Positions 47,269-57,490 are shown, numbered from the stretch's first letter. The stretch is DNA of 64,000 bases from Sulfurimonas sp. (GCA_028689055.1 JAQTWZ010000003.1:32912-96911); one strand, 5' to 3'. Translations and numbers: made by a program. The notes: generated from the letters alone by a model not told the origin.

Positions 47269-48462
47269 TTAGAGAGTATTTTTAAACAAAGCCACCATAC
47301 CCCATCCAAAATAAACAACAATCCATAAGATAAACAGTGTCAAAGAAGCATTAGCAAGTCGGGAGACGGCAGAACCTTCGGTTGCCGTATAGACACCTTT
47401 TGTTTTGCCCACTTTCCATGCCATTGTGAGGATAAAAGCAATACCTGTAAATCCTAAAACGACAAACGTGAGCAAGAACATTATGATGGTTTCCCACTCT
47501 AAGTTCATCGGATATCCGTACAGATCGTATCCGATACCAGACATAATGTTGTACCGGATAAGCTCACGGACACCTGAGATAAAAAGAGCTACAATAACTA
47601 AAATACCGGTAGTAACATAGCTATTTTTATTTCCCATCGCTAAGAAGAGAAGTATAACGACTGAGGCAACTGTAGCCAATGAGAGCGGATGAAACAAGAG
47701 ATTTTCTTTGAGCATCCATGCCGCAAATAACGCCGCACTGATTACTAAACCGATAACTGCCATTTTAGTGCCGAGTTTTGTAACGAACTCAAGATATTTT
47801 GGTTCAAAATCTTCGCGTGTACTCAAAAATCGGCTGTAGTTTTGCATGAAAATCCCTGTTACCGGAATCATCAAACTCACCATAAATCCGAGTCTAATAA
47901 GCTCAAGATGCATATTCCATCCAGCATTATCGACCACACCGTTAGGCGCATACCACTCCATCCATTTGGTCGGCGAGATCGCTTCGACGGCAAAGTTGTG
48001 CATCAAAACGCCACAAAATACCAAGATGACAAAGGAGATAATCCCGATTAGAGTGTTGGCAGATGAGCCTTTTTTGTTGGCAGATTGATACCAATAATAC
48101 ATCATATACCCGATTACCAGCGCATAAATAAAGATAAATACCCATGCTCCTGAGAGCGTGTTTGCCACGTACCAGCCCGAATCATAAATGACCTGAGTGA
48201 ACAACAGCGGCGCAACGCCCAAAACAATGAGAACCGATACGCTGATTTTTCCCGTCATAATAAGGTGTGGCGTTAATATTTTCCAATACGGGTTACTTTT
48301 TTGTTGGGTGCTTCCATAAATCGAAAGCCCCATAGAACCCAGCGCTAATAATACAAAAGCCGCATGAAGCGCCCATGTGAGGACATAGAGTCCTTGAAAT
48401 ACTACCGGATAAAATGGTACACCGGCGGCATCCTTCATTACATTGATGAATGTTGCATCCAT
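47269..48462 (-). CDS. Cytochrome bd-type oxidase second subunit (CydB-like)
   Basis: 397 residues with about nine or ten membrane spans and no cofactor motif of its own. Clearly paired with the CydA-like gene 12 bases upstream. Larger and different in sequence from E. coli CydB, as expected for the oxidase branch with a cytochrome c-fused first subunit. Terminal electron acceptance from a c-type donor is inferred from the partner. Confidence 0.75.
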   Translation of the reverse strand: MDATFINVMKDAAGVPFYPVVFQGLYVLTWALHAAFVLLALGSMGLSIYGSTQQKSNPYWKILTPHLIMTGKISVSVLIVLGVAPLLFTQVIYDSGWYVANTLSGAWVFIFIYALVIGYMMYYWYQSANKKGSSANTLIGIISFVILVFCGVLMHNFAVEAISPTKWMEWYAPNGVVDNAGWNMHLELIRLGFMVSLMIPVTGIFMQNYSRFLSTREDFEPKYLEFVTKLGTKMAVIGLVISAALFAAWMLKENLLFHPLSLATVASVVILLFLAMGNKNSYVTTGILVIVALFISGVRELIRYNIMSGIGYDLYGYPMNLEWETIIMFLLTFVVLGFTGIAFILTMAWKVGKTKGVYTATEGSAVSRLANASLTLFILWIVVYFGWGMVALFKNTL

Positions 48463-48474
48463 AACATCTCTCCT

Positions 48475-49815
48475 TTATTGTGCTTGCGACGCGATATAAG
48501 CCGCCATCGCATCGTACTCTTCATCCGGAAGAGCAATTTTAGGCATATAAGGGCTTGAACCCGTGCCAATGACATTTTTCATATACTCTCTGATTCCATC
48601 TTCACCCATAGGTCCAGCAAGAGGTATAAGCGGTCGATAAAGCCCCTCTTTTTCAAGTGAATGGCAATTTGAGCAGGCAATACGTGTAAGTAATTTCCCA
48701 ACTTCGAGTTTATTCTCAGGAGTAATAGTACGAAGACGATCAGGTATCCATGGATTGACTTTTAGAAGACCTTTTTCTGCTAAAAGCGGAGTTTCATCTT
48801 TGATGCCTTTACCTGGAACATCACGACCGATGATTTGATTGCTATAGACATATTGACCGGCAACCCACGGTTTACGCATCGTTTCACGCAGTTTTTCACC
48901 CGGCCATACCCCTACGATCCCGATGATAAACATCATAGTAATAGCAAGTGTTCTTGTCACCCATTGCGGTTTTACAATCGCAATAAAGAAATAAATCGAG
49001 AATAAAATCGCCAAAATAATACGGTTGAGAATAATAGAATCTTTTGCCATTCCCAAAAGTGCATGAGCATTTGCCGGAAGGGTATCGATATACCACATAA
49101 AGAAAAAGACGGTGATAAAGCCGCCGAGTAAGCTCACCCAGCCCATCTTTTGAGTGAGTTCTTCAGAGAGTTCTTTGTTCTCTTTGTGCATTGCAGAGGA
49201 GATAATCATGCCGATGATTCCTGACATCATAATCATAAAACCGATACGTAAAAACATATGCGGGAAAGTATTCGTGCCAAAAAATGCATCACTCGCGGAG
49301 CCTGTCATATAATAAGCATCCGTTCCCGGCCACATCATAAAGCTGATAATCCCTATAATCAGGGCAAGAGTCCCAACTGAGGCAATCGCAAAGGTATAGG
49401 TGAGTTTGAGATGGGTTTTGCGATCCACCTTGTCTATAAAATAGATGAGAGCAAAAACACCAAGCACTTCATACACAAAAAAGACCCATTCAGTAGCCCA
49501 AACCCATACAAAGTTGTGAATCAGAGCACTGATACCTCTGGGGCTCGCCGCGGTTGCCGTGTACCAGATCCCCGGTCCCGTGATCGAGCCGATAACGTAG
49601 GAAAAGATCAACAAAAACATTCCGTAGCGTTTCATATAGTCATACAAATCAGTTCGGTTCTCTTTTTGAGCTTTGTGGGCTAAAAAAGCAAACAACAGTG
49701 CCGCACCGACCGAAGTATGCGATGCCATAATGTGAATAGCTCCCGTGAGGCCCATCAGCCATGCTGAGCCAATTTCGGGAACGTAAAATAAGGGATAAAA
49801 TCCTAACAAATCCAT
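48475..49815 (-). CDS. Cytochrome bd-type oxidase subunit I fused to cytochrome c
   Basis: 446 residues: a CydA-like membrane core with haem-ligand His in GAIHIMASHTSVG, the conserved Glu in WATEWVFFVYEV and His in TFPHMFLRIGF, then a C-terminal c-type haem domain with CSNCH near residue 385 and a possible Met ligand in SPYMPKIALP. No quinol-loop is evident. This matches the OR-C class of the bd superfamily rather than canonical CydA. ATG with AGGAGG six bases before. Confidence 0.8.
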   Translation of the reverse strand: MDLLGFYPLFYVPEIGSAWLMGLTGAIHIMASHTSVGAALLFAFLAHKAQKENRTDLYDYMKRYGMFLLIFSYVIGSITGPGIWYTATAASPRGISALIHNFVWVWATEWVFFVYEVLGVFALIYFIDKVDRKTHLKLTYTFAIASVGTLALIIGIISFMMWPGTDAYYMTGSASDAFFGTNTFPHMFLRIGFMIMMSGIIGMIISSAMHKENKELSEELTQKMGWVSLLGGFITVFFFMWYIDTLPANAHALLGMAKDSIILNRIILAILFSIYFFIAIVKPQWVTRTLAITMMFIIGIVGVWPGEKLRETMRKPWVAGQYVYSNQIIGRDVPGKGIKDETPLLAEKGLLKVNPWIPDRLRTITPENKLEVGKLLTRIACSNCHSLEKEGLYRPLIPLAGPMGEDGIREYMKNVIGTGSSPYMPKIALPDEEYDAMAAYIASQAQ

Positions 49816-50171
49816 AAAATCCTCCTATGAGATTTAAGTGTTATAAGTATTTAAAAAGATAATGTAGGCACAAAAAAAGTTGAGAATATCGAACATACAT
49901 TTCTATTTATTGAATAAGGTGTATGCACGACAACGTCGCAGATATAACGAAAAAAGGTTATAATAAGGCGTTGTTATGCAACACGTTTTTTCCGTTCGCC
50001 TAAGAGGTCCAATTCGTAGGGCGGGCGGAGCGTGATTTTCTAATTTTCTGCGACGTTTTTCTCCTCTTCACTCCTAATAATAATTTTTGATGGGATTATT
50101 ATCCTATAGAAATGTTACAAATCTGTTAAGCATAAAATAAGAAATGAATTTTTGATGATAGCATTACTGTA
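49816..50171. other. Gene-free stretch: oxidase promoter side, GC-rich palindromic block
   Basis: Next to the oxidase gene lies AT-rich leader. AACGTCGCAGA (49932-49942) is the perfect inverse of 50047-50057, enclosing about 100 bases with GC-rich sequence (CCGTTCGCCTAAGAGG, GGGCGGGCGGAGCG) unlike its AT-rich flanks. The block resembles in layout an integron-type attC or the folded end of a mobile element, but core sites do not match well. Confidence 0.35.
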
Positions 50172-50669
50172 ATGCGGAGGTATTCTGAGATATCCAAATT
50201 TTACACTCTTTTATATTGTATTTATTACATTCCCCATATAAAAGAGCTATATGGCGCATCTGCTCCAGACGAAAAATATATAGGTGATATTACATATATC
50301 CATACAAGTGAAGATTGGTTATATTTTGCTACAGTAATAGATTTATATTCAAAAAAAGTTGTCAGTTGCTCTATGGATGACATGTGTCCTTTGCGGGTAT
50401 ACCATGAAAGTTTCACTTATAAATGATGCTTTAAGTATGGCGATTAAGCATTGTTGGGATAATACAATGACTGAAAGCTTCTTTAAAACACTAAAAAGTG
50501 TTTAGTATATCAGACATACTTTTATACTCATAAACAAGCAAAAAGAGAGATATTTGAATATATAGAATTTCATTATAACAGAGTTAAATCACATAGTTAT
50601 CTTGAAAATGTATCATCTGTTAAATTTGAAGAGATGAATAAAGTGTTACAAATGGAAATGGCTACTTAG
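50172..50669 (+). pseudogene. IS3-family transposase OrfB remnant with several lesions
   Basis: The rve core is recognisable in pieces: APDEKYIGDITYIHTSEDWL and FATVIDLYSKKVVSCSMDD (first two catalytic Asp), then after a 22-base insertion and frame change MKVSLINDALSMAIKHCW, NTMTESFFKTLKS (catalytic Glu), then after a one-base shift LVYQTYFYTHKQAKREIFEY and FHYNRVKSHSYLENVSS. The stretch between the second Asp and the Glu is deleted. Clearly inactive. Confidence 0.85.
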
Positions 50670-50721
50670 AATTTATAAAAAAGCGTATGAATTTAAGTTA
50701 CCACTCCACTCTCTATGTACT

Positions 50722-51717
50722 TTATATATCAGAACTTATTTGAATTGTTGTTTCTTCAGAGTTACTTCTAAAATATTTCTTAACAGCATCTTGCCCTTCT
50801 TTTGTAAGAGAAATATTGACTAGTGTCTTTGTACCTTCTTGTAGAAGGTAATTATTATTCTTTACGATGATATCAATTGTCATACTATTGAATTGTGGAT
50901 CAACGATAGGATTAATTTTAGAAACTTTTGCTACTACTTTATAAGATGGTACTGTAATAAATGTAATATCTACTAATTGTCCTTCTTGTATAAACGGTAA
51001 AAGACCCGTTGCAAATCCAGCTCGTACAATCACATAATCAAAATCTATTATAGAACATATTTTTTGATTTTCTTGAATATGTTCTCTTAAGTTTATATTA
51101 AAATTTGAAATATATCCGCTAATAGGAGCATACCCATCGGCATGTTTTAGTTGATATTCAAGTTTTTTTAGTTCTACTTGTTTTCTCATAATCTCGCTAT
51201 TGATGTTTTGATTTTTTTCATAATTATCTTGGTTCTCATTATTATTGTTATCATAAATAGCATTAATATAGTTTTTTCTATATTGATTTTCCTCAAAACC
51301 ATGCACATAGCCTTTTGCTTGTAAAGCTGCTACTTTTCTTAATTCGATTGCTGCGAGGTTAATAGCTGGAATATTTTTTTCAGCTGTTTGTTTTTGAGTT
51401 TTATGATCTCTAATGCTTTCAAGTGAAGCTATTTCAGATTTTTTATTTTCTATATCAAGGTTAATAAGTTCTTTATCTAATGAAAATATAAGATCTCCAA
51501 CATTAACCTTATCCCCATCTTTAATAAATATTTCATTAATATATCCCGGTACTGATGATATCAACTCTTGTTTTTGTATAGGATAGGTTGAACCTTCAAT
51601 TCTTATGCTAACATTGTTATCTTTAGTTTTTATCTCTTTTTCTGCTCTAGATTTTGCACATCCACTAAAGATTGAAATCAAAAGGAAAAAGGCTATAACA
51701 GATTGTAAAACTTTCAC
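50722..51717 (-). CDS. HlyD/RND-type membrane-fusion lipoprotein, orphan
   Basis: 331 residues: lipobox FFLLISIFSGCAKS, biotinyl-lipoyl-like half motifs (SSVPGYINEIFIKDGDKVNV and YAPISGYISNFNI), a coiled-coil hairpin between them and a beta-barrel C-terminus. GTG start with GAGGA upstream. No ABC, RND or TolC gene is next to it. Strongly AT-rich, Asn-rich linker and no AAACGCAR copies, suggesting recent acquisition. Confidence 0.85.
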   Translation of the reverse strand: MKVLQSVIAFFLLISIFSGCAKSRAEKEIKTKDNNVSIRIEGSTYPIQKQELISSVPGYINEIFIKDGDKVNVGDLIFSLDKELINLDIENKKSEIASLESIRDHKTQKQTAEKNIPAINLAAIELRKVAALQAKGYVHGFEENQYRKNYINAIYDNNNNENQDNYEKNQNINSEIMRKQVELKKLEYQLKHADGYAPISGYISNFNINLREHIQENQKICSIIDFDYVIVRAGFATGLLPFIQEGQLVDITFITVPSYKVVAKVSKINPIVDPQFNSMTIDIIVKNNNYLLQEGTKTLVNISLTKEGQDAVKKYFRSNSEETTIQISSDI

Positions 51718-51801
51718 TATATTATCCTCGGCTTGTATTTATGTTGTTATCGCGCGTATTGTATCATAAATAATAACAAGGTGCTTCTAAAAACTTTTAA
51801 C

Positions 51802-53241
51802 TCATTGCGCTAATGCCAAAGATTCTTCAAGTAAGCTATCAAGATGTCCCATAAGAACATCACTTGCTTCTTCCATCTGTATGAAGTTATTAATTATTTG
51901 TTCTTTATTTTGAGCAACTGTATCCCCATTTTTTATAAACTCAAGATTTGCATGAACACTCTCGTGGACAATCATATGCGGTGCATTTACTTTTGTATAG
52001 CTAGGTAGCTTGACAAAATGTTCTTTTCCTTTACCTGTTTCATACCATTTACCAAGTCGGCAATTGTGATGATCTGCAAATGTATGTTTTGTTTTACCAT
52101 GAAATATAGCACTAAATGCATTGGATTTAAAGATGATATGATCGATTTTTGCTAAAGTAATAAAAGTTGAACTTTCTATAATCGAGGCCGCTTTGGAAGT
52201 TGCTACAGCATCTATATTAAACTCATTGAGTACACCCCTAAACTCTTCTATAGATGTACTTGATTCATTAGCGATATCACTCATGATTTCAGCATTTGAG
52301 TGAAGTTCACCCGCATCTTGCTGTAGTGACTGGATTGCGATACCGATTTCACCGGTAGCTTTTTGTGTACGTTCTGCGAGTTTACGCACCTCATCGGCCA
52401 CTACGGCAAAACCGCGCCCGTGTTCTCCTGCACGCGCTGCTTCTATAGCTGCGTTTAGTGCGAGAAGGTTTGTCTGGTCTGCAATATCTTTGATTAGTGA
52501 TAAAACAGAATTGATTTCATTTGTTTTTTGGTTAAGCATATTAATAGAAGAAGTCGAAATCTGCACAAGTTCCAAAAGTGAACCGAGCTTATGGGTGATT
52601 ACCTCCAACTCTGCAACTGTTTTGCTTGAGTTATCGGCTGTTTTGTGACTCGTCGCAACGATATTGCCTAAGCGATCAATACTCTCTCCGAGATCTTTTT
52701 GAACAATACTAAGCCCACCCGTAACACCCTGACCTATTGTAGTCAGTTTATTGTTAATAGCAACACGTTCGATTAAGTCACTACTCTCTTCCATCGCATC
52801 CACACCTTTATTAATAAGAGAAGCGTTATAGCTGTAAGAACCTGCAAGACCATCAGTAAGTATACGTCTATAATATATTTTTGCACTTGCCCCTTCAATA
52901 CTTGCTTTAATCTCCCGCATAAATATCTCCATCTGATCAAGAAGATTATTCACACTCCATGAAAGATCACGCATCTCGGCATGATCCTTGATATTTATAA
53001 TTCGTGACTCAAGATTTCCCTGTTCTGCATCTTTGATAACAGTAGCAACACGAGAGACACTCTCTCTTGCCCAACGCACATGTACAAAGACGACCCAGGC
53101 AAGGGCGAAGTTTAAAATACCCAAAACTTGAAGCCAGTGAAAACCATTAAAAACAATCTCAAGTACCAATGAAAAAGAAAAAATCCCCAAAGAGGCAATA
53201 TTGGCGTATTGCGCCTTAGAGAGTGAAGATAAATTCATCAT
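51802..53241 (-). CDS. Methyl-accepting chemotaxis protein with C-terminal CZB domain (CetA-like)
   Basis: 479 residues: two closely spaced membrane spans near residues 13-50 with almost no periplasmic loop, HAMP-like segment, signalling domain with the hairpin tip [20 protein letters not shown], and a canonical zinc-binding CZB tail ([24 protein letters not shown]). Lack of a periplasmic sensor plus the PAS gene just upstream (26-base overlap) fits a split Aer, as in C. jejuni CetA/CetB energy taxis. Confidence 0.88.
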   Translation of the reverse strand: MMNLSSLSKAQYANIASLGIFSFSLVLEIVFNGFHWLQVLGILNFALAWVVFVHVRWARESVSRVATVIKDAEQGNLESRIINIKDHAEMRDLSWSVNNLLDQMEIFMREIKASIEGASAKIYYRRILTDGLAGSYSYNASLINKGVDAMEESSDLIERVAINNKLTTIGQGVTGGLSIVQKDLGESIDRLGNIVATSHKTADNSSKTVAELEVITHKLGSLLELVQISTSSINMLNQKTNEINSVLSLIKDIADQTNLLALNAAIEAARAGEHGRGFAVVADEVRKLAERTQKATGEIGIAIQSLQQDAGELHSNAEIMSDIANESSTSIEEFRGVLNEFNIDAVATSKAASIIESSTFITLAKIDHIIFKSNAFSAIFHGKTKHTFADHHNCRLGKWYETGKGKEHFVKLPSYTKVNAPHMIVHESVHANLEFIKNGDTVAQNKEQIINNFIQMEEASDVLMGHLDSLLEESLALAQ

Positions 53242-53704
53242 AATTTTTTCCTATTTGTGAGAGTTTTGTGTCAAGAAGTTTTTTGGATGCTGCCACACCG
53301 CCACTGCGTTCAGCATCAAGCAAAGAACTATAAAGTGCTTTAATTGTACTTAATGCTTCAGGTTTTGGTTTACGTCGTACAGAGTGATATCCTACAACTT
53401 TACCATTACCATCAAAAGAAGGTGTTACATGGGTATAAACCCAATAGTAATCACCATTTTTTGTTTTGTTTTTTACATAAGCAAAAATCTCTTTGTTATT
53501 TTGCACACACTCCCATAAAAGCTTAAAAACAAGTTTAGGCATATCAGGATGTCGCAAAATGTTGTGCGGTGCACCCATAAGCTCAGATTCTTGATAGCCG
53601 GACATCTCAAGAAAGAGCGCGTTTCCATATAGAATACGCCCCTTGAGATCAGTTTTTGAGACGATAAATTTTTTGTCTGGAAAGTTTATTTCATTGTTTG
53701 CCAT
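53216..53704 (-). CDS. PAS-domain redox sensor (CetB/Aer-like)
   Basis: 162-residue soluble protein with one Aer-type PAS domain: [20 protein letters not shown], the FAD-type signature [14 protein letters not shown] and [16 protein letters not shown]. Likely binds FAD and signals to the adjacent receptor, with which it overlaps. C-terminal 40 residues form the coupling region. Confidence 0.9.
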   Translation of the reverse strand: MANNEINFPDKKFIVSKTDLKGRILYGNALFLEMSGYQESELMGAPHNILRHPDMPKLVFKLLWECVQNNKEIFAYVKNKTKNGDYYWVYTHVTPSFDGNGKVVGYHSVRRKPKPEALSTIKALYSSLLDAERSGGVAASKKLLDTKLSQIGKNYDEFIFTL

Positions 53705-53814
53705 AGAGTTCTCCTAGATGTTCGTGTTATTGTTACTGTTTTTTCCTTAAAATCAAATCATTACTCATTATACACCAAGAACTCTAGTGTATAATTGCCA
53801 AAAAAAAGATACCT

Positions 53815-55911
53815 ATGAACAAACTAATACAGCAAATAGCCTCAAAAACAAAACTCAAAAAAGAGCACATCGCAAATATACTCAAACTTTTGAACGAGGG
53901 TTCGACTATCCCTTTTATCGCACGCTACCGCAAAGAGATGACTGGTGAAGCAAGTGATGAGACTCTTCGGGATTTTGAAGGTATCTACATGAGCGCCAAA
54001 AAACTCTTAGAACGCAAAGAAGAAGTGCTGCGTTTGATAGCCGAACGCGCCACACTTACGGACGCCATCAGACAAAACATAGAAGAGGCAGATTCACTTC
54101 GTATTTTGGAAGATATCTACCGTCCGTATAAAGAGAAAAAAAACACCCGTGCCACGACGGCTATAACAAACGGTCTCACACCCCTTGCAGAGACGCTAGA
54201 GCGGGCGAAACTAAGCATAAGCGAGTTTGAAACAGAAGCCAAAAAGTTTGTCAAAGGTGAAGTCAAATCCGCTCATGAAGCGATAAAAGGCGCACAGGAT
54301 ATTTTGGCAGAACGCTACGCAGAACTTCCCCGTGAGCGTGAAGCTATCCGCAATACACTGCTGCATCACGGCATTTTGGAGATAAAATCTACAAAAACAT
54401 TTGACACAAACGGCATCTTCAAAAACTATGCAGGCAAATCCGAAAAAGTAGCCTTTATCCCCTCTCATAGATATCTAGCGCTCATGCGCGGGGTAAACGA
54501 AAAAGAACTTTCAGTCAAAATAACTACAGACCTTGAACGTATCGAAAACAATATCAAAGAGTACAAAATCCCGCGTCATGCTTCAAGCTCCAAAGAACTT
54601 CTTTTTGAAGCCTACAAAGATGGGCTCAAGCGCCTTTTGCTTCCATCTTTGGAGAGAGAAGTTCATGCGATACTCAAAGAAAAAGCAGATATCGCCGCTA
54701 TCGATGTTTTTGGTAAAAATCTCTCGCAACTGCTCATGACACCGCCTGTCACAAAAAGAGTTATTTTGGGCGTGGACCCTGCGTTTATGAGCGGCTGTAA
54801 ACTGGCACTCATCGATGAAAACGCAAACTATCTGGAGTCCTGCGTCATCTATCCAACAGAACCGAAAAAAGACTATAACGGTGCAAAAACAAAGGTTTTG
54901 GCACTTGCCAAAAAATACAATATCACCGCCGTAGCTATAGGAAACGGCACAGCCTCACGCGAAACGCAGGAGTTTTTTGCCCGTCTCAATTCTGATGAAA
55001 AAGCAGGACTAAGTTACACCGTTGTCTCCGAAGCAGGCGCTTCTGTTTATAGTGCTTCCAAAGTAGCGCAGGATGAATATCCAAACCTTGATGTCACGAT
55101 ACGAGGCGCTATTTCCATCGCTGCAAGATTGCGTGACCCGATGGCGACACTTGTCAAAATAGACCCAAAATCTTTGGGCATAGGGCAATACCAACATGAT
55201 GTTGACCAGAAACTTTTGGAAAAAAAACTCGGCGATGTGACTACAGACCTAGTCAACCGTGTAGGTGTTGATATCAACTCGGCTTCTGCTTCGCTGCTTT
55301 CGTATGTCGCAGGCGTGGGAGCGAAAATAGCACAAAATATCATTGCGTTTCGTGAAGAAGAGGGCAACTTTACAGCAAAAAACCAACTGCTTAAAGTCAA
55401 AGGTTTAGGCAAAAAAGCTTACGAGCAAGCAGCAGGATTTATCCGTATCAAAGATGCAAAAAACAAACTGGACAATACAGGCGTACACCCAGAGAGTTAT
55501 GAAGCGGCAAAAAAACTCGAAGGTCTGGAGTTAGAAAAACTCGATGTGAGTGAAAAAGCAAAAGAGTTAAATATCGGTGTACAAACACTTCGTGATATCA
55601 TCAAAGAGCTTCAAAAACCCGGTTTTGACCCAAGAGAAGAGCTTCCTTCTATTCCTTTTAAAGAAGGTCTCACCGATATCAAAATGCTCAAAGAGGGAAG
55701 TTTTGTCTCAGGAGTCGTGCGCAACATCACCGACTTTGGCGCTTTTGTAGATATCGGGTTCAAAAACGACGGGATGATACATATCTCCAAAATGAGCACA
55801 AAAAGGATAAACCACCCGCTTGAAGCACTCGCACTCAACCAATATCTTCCGCAGATTGAAGTAGTCTCTATCGATGAAGAAAAAGGAAAAGTGAGTTTGA
55901 GTTTGCTCTAA
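53815..55911 (+). CDS. tex: Transcription accessory protein Tex
   Basis: 698 residues in the known Tex order: N-terminal helical domain (FIARYRKEMTGEASDETLR), YqgF/RNase H-like domain (VILGVDPAFMSGCKLALID), helix-hairpin-helix pair (VGVDINSASASLLSYVAG; LLKVKGLGKKAYEQAAGF) and C-terminal S1 RNA-binding domain (VSGVVRNITDFGAFVDIGF). Binds nucleic acid and affects transcription; TATAAT at 53790-53795. Confidence 0.95.
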   Translation: MNKLIQQIASKTKLKKEHIANILKLLNEGSTIPFIARYRKEMTGEASDETLRDFEGIYMSAKKLLERKEEVLRLIAERATLTDAIRQNIEEADSLRILEDIYRPYKEKKNTRATTAITNGLTPLAETLERAKLSISEFETEAKKFVKGEVKSAHEAIKGAQDILAERYAELPREREAIRNTLLHHGILEIKSTKTFDTNGIFKNYAGKSEKVAFIPSHRYLALMRGVNEKELSVKITTDLERIENNIKEYKIPRHASSSKELLFEAYKDGLKRLLLPSLEREVHAILKEKADIAAIDVFGKNLSQLLMTPPVTKRVILGVDPAFMSGCKLALIDENANYLESCVIYPTEPKKDYNGAKTKVLALAKKYNITAVAIGNGTASRETQEFFARLNSDEKAGLSYTVVSEAGASVYSASKVAQDEYPNLDVTIRGAISIAARLRDPMATLVKIDPKSLGIGQYQHDVDQKLLEKKLGDVTTDLVNRVGVDINSASASLLSYVAGVGAKIAQNIIAFREEEGNFTAKNQLLKVKGLGKKAYEQAAGFIRIKDAKNKLDNTGVHPESYEAAKKLEGLELEKLDVSEKAKELNIGVQTLRDIIKELQKPGFDPREELPSIPFKEGLTDIKMLKEGSFVSGVVRNITDFGAFVDIGFKNDGMIHISKMSTKRINHPLEALALNQYLPQIEVVSIDEEKGKVSLSLL

Positions 55912-55959
55912 TTTGTACGACATTAGATATAATTCACAAATATTACGCAAAGGATTATT

Positions 55960-57153
55960 ATGAAAAGAAGAGACTTCCTCAAAGCTTCTCTTGTAGCCTC
56001 TGCCGCTGCTGTGGGAACTTCTCTCTCAGCCGGTGCTACAGGACAGCCTATAGATAATAGAAAAGTAGCAAAACTTGCTTTTCCTGAAAAAAAACCGCTT
56101 ATCACTTACTCAGACAGACCGCCTCTTCTTGAAACACCAAGAGAAGCCTTTGCGCATGCCATCACACCCAATGATGAATTTTTTGTGCGTTGGCACATGC
56201 CGGAAATCCCTACTTTTATCGATGTAGAGACATACAGAATCAAAATCAACGGACTTGTAGAAAATGAACTCTCTATCTCTCTAGCTGAACTCAAACGCGA
56301 CTATGAGCAGGTTGAAGTGACTTCAGTGCTACAGTGTGGAGGCAATAGCCGTTCTGCATTCCAACCCGTAGCAGGCGGTATTCAGTGGGGAAGCGGCGCT
56401 ATGGGCTGTGCAAAATGGAAGGGTGTACGCCTCAAAGACCTCCTTAACCGTGCAGGTATCAAAAAAGGTGCTCATTGGATAGGATTTAACGGAAGCGAAA
56501 CAGCTGCCTATTATGAAACTCCAAATTTCGTACGTGAAATGCAACTTGATGAGCTTGATGACTATGTTATCGTAGCCTATGAGATGAACGGCGAAGATCT
56601 TCCATACCTCAACGGTTTTCCTGTGCGTTTGGTCATTCCGGGGCACTACTCAGACAGCTGGGTAAAAATGCTCAGTAATATCACTGTAACAAAAGATTAT
56701 GAAAAACTCTTCTTTATGGATGTTGCGTACCGTGTGCCTGATAACTCTTGTGAGTGTGAGACACCTGAAGAAAAGTACAAAACGACAAAACCTATCACAA
56801 CAATGAATGTCAAATCTGTTATCGGCTATCCTACAAACAACACGGTTGTTGCGCATAACTCGCACGTAGTTGTCCGTGGGGTTGCCTTTGATGATGGACA
56901 CGGTATCAGAGATGTGCTTATCTCTACGGACGGCGGCAAAAGCTGGAAAACGGCGATTCTCAAAGACGCGGACAGATACGCTTTTAGAGAATTTCGATTT
57001 GCCTACAAACCGACGACTTACGGCAAAGTGACGATTATGGCAAAAGCTATCAATCGTCTGGGTGCAGAACAGCCTTTTGCTCATGAAGTCAAATGGAACC
57101 ATGGCGGATACAAATACAACGGTATCGATAGTGTAACTATCGAAGTTATATAA
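55960..57153 (+). CDS. sorA: Sulfite dehydrogenase molybdopterin subunit (SorA-like)
   Basis: Periplasmic sulfite:cytochrome c oxidoreductase catalytic subunit. 397 residues: Tat signal (KRRDFLKASLVASAAAVGTS), Moco domain with the Mo-ligand Cys in VTSVLQCGGNSRSAF and FPVRLVIPGHYSDSWVKML, and C-terminal dimerisation Ig-like domain. TATAAT at 55928-55933. The cytochrome subunit gene follows with its ribosome site overlapping the stop. SoxC is the alternative within the family; no sox genes are nearby. Confidence 0.9.
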   Translation: MKRRDFLKASLVASAAAVGTSLSAGATGQPIDNRKVAKLAFPEKKPLITYSDRPPLLETPREAFAHAITPNDEFFVRWHMPEIPTFIDVETYRIKINGLVENELSISLAELKRDYEQVEVTSVLQCGGNSRSAFQPVAGGIQWGSGAMGCAKWKGVRLKDLLNRAGIKKGAHWIGFNGSETAAYYETPNFVREMQLDELDDYVIVAYEMNGEDLPYLNGFPVRLVIPGHYSDSWVKMLSNITVTKDYEKLFFMDVAYRVPDNSCECETPEEKYKTTKPITTMNVKSVIGYPTNNTVVAHNSHVVVRGVAFDDGHGIRDVLISTDGGKSWKTAILKDADRYAFREFRFAYKPTTYGKVTIMAKAINRLGAEQPFAHEVKWNHGGYKYNGIDSVTIEVI

Positions 57154-57162
57154 GGAGTGATG

Positions 57163-57471
57163 ATGAAAAAAATAGTACTTTTGAGCATTCTGGCTCTCAC
57201 AACGCTCTTTGCACAGGTAGATGAAAAAGTAGAAGTTCCTTATATGCCGTATGAAATCAAAATGGGTAAAGGTTTTGATGCCATAGAAGCAAACTGTTTG
57301 ATGTGCCACTCTTTTGGATACATCATCAACCAAGGACCGCAATCACGCCAATTTTGGCATGAAAAAGTAGTGAAGATGATCCACCACTTCAAAGCTCCTA
57401 TAGACAAAGAAGCTGAAATAGCAACCACAAACTATCTCTTTGAACACTACGGAAACGGAAAAGAAAAATAA
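57163..57471 (+). CDS. sorB: Sulfite dehydrogenase cytochrome c subunit (SorB-like)
   Basis: 102 residues: signal peptide (KKIVLLSILALTTLFA) and one c-type haem site CLMCH. The Met in VVKMIHHF could be the axial ligand. ATG 57163 chosen because AAGGAG (57152-57157) then has normal spacing. Accepts electrons from SorA and passes them to the respiratory chain. Confidence 0.88.
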   Translation: MKKIVLLSILALTTLFAQVDEKVEVPYMPYEIKMGKGFDAIEANCLMCHSFGYIINQGPQSRQFWHEKVVKMIHHFKAPIDKEAEIATTNYLFEHYGNGKEK

Positions 57472-57490
57472 ATCCTCATAAAAGAGTGAA

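Noticed and set aside
56650..57342. 230-codon open frame opposite sorA-sorB
   Set aside because: Antisense shadow of two well-supported genes; aromatic- and Cys-rich translation, no family resemblance.
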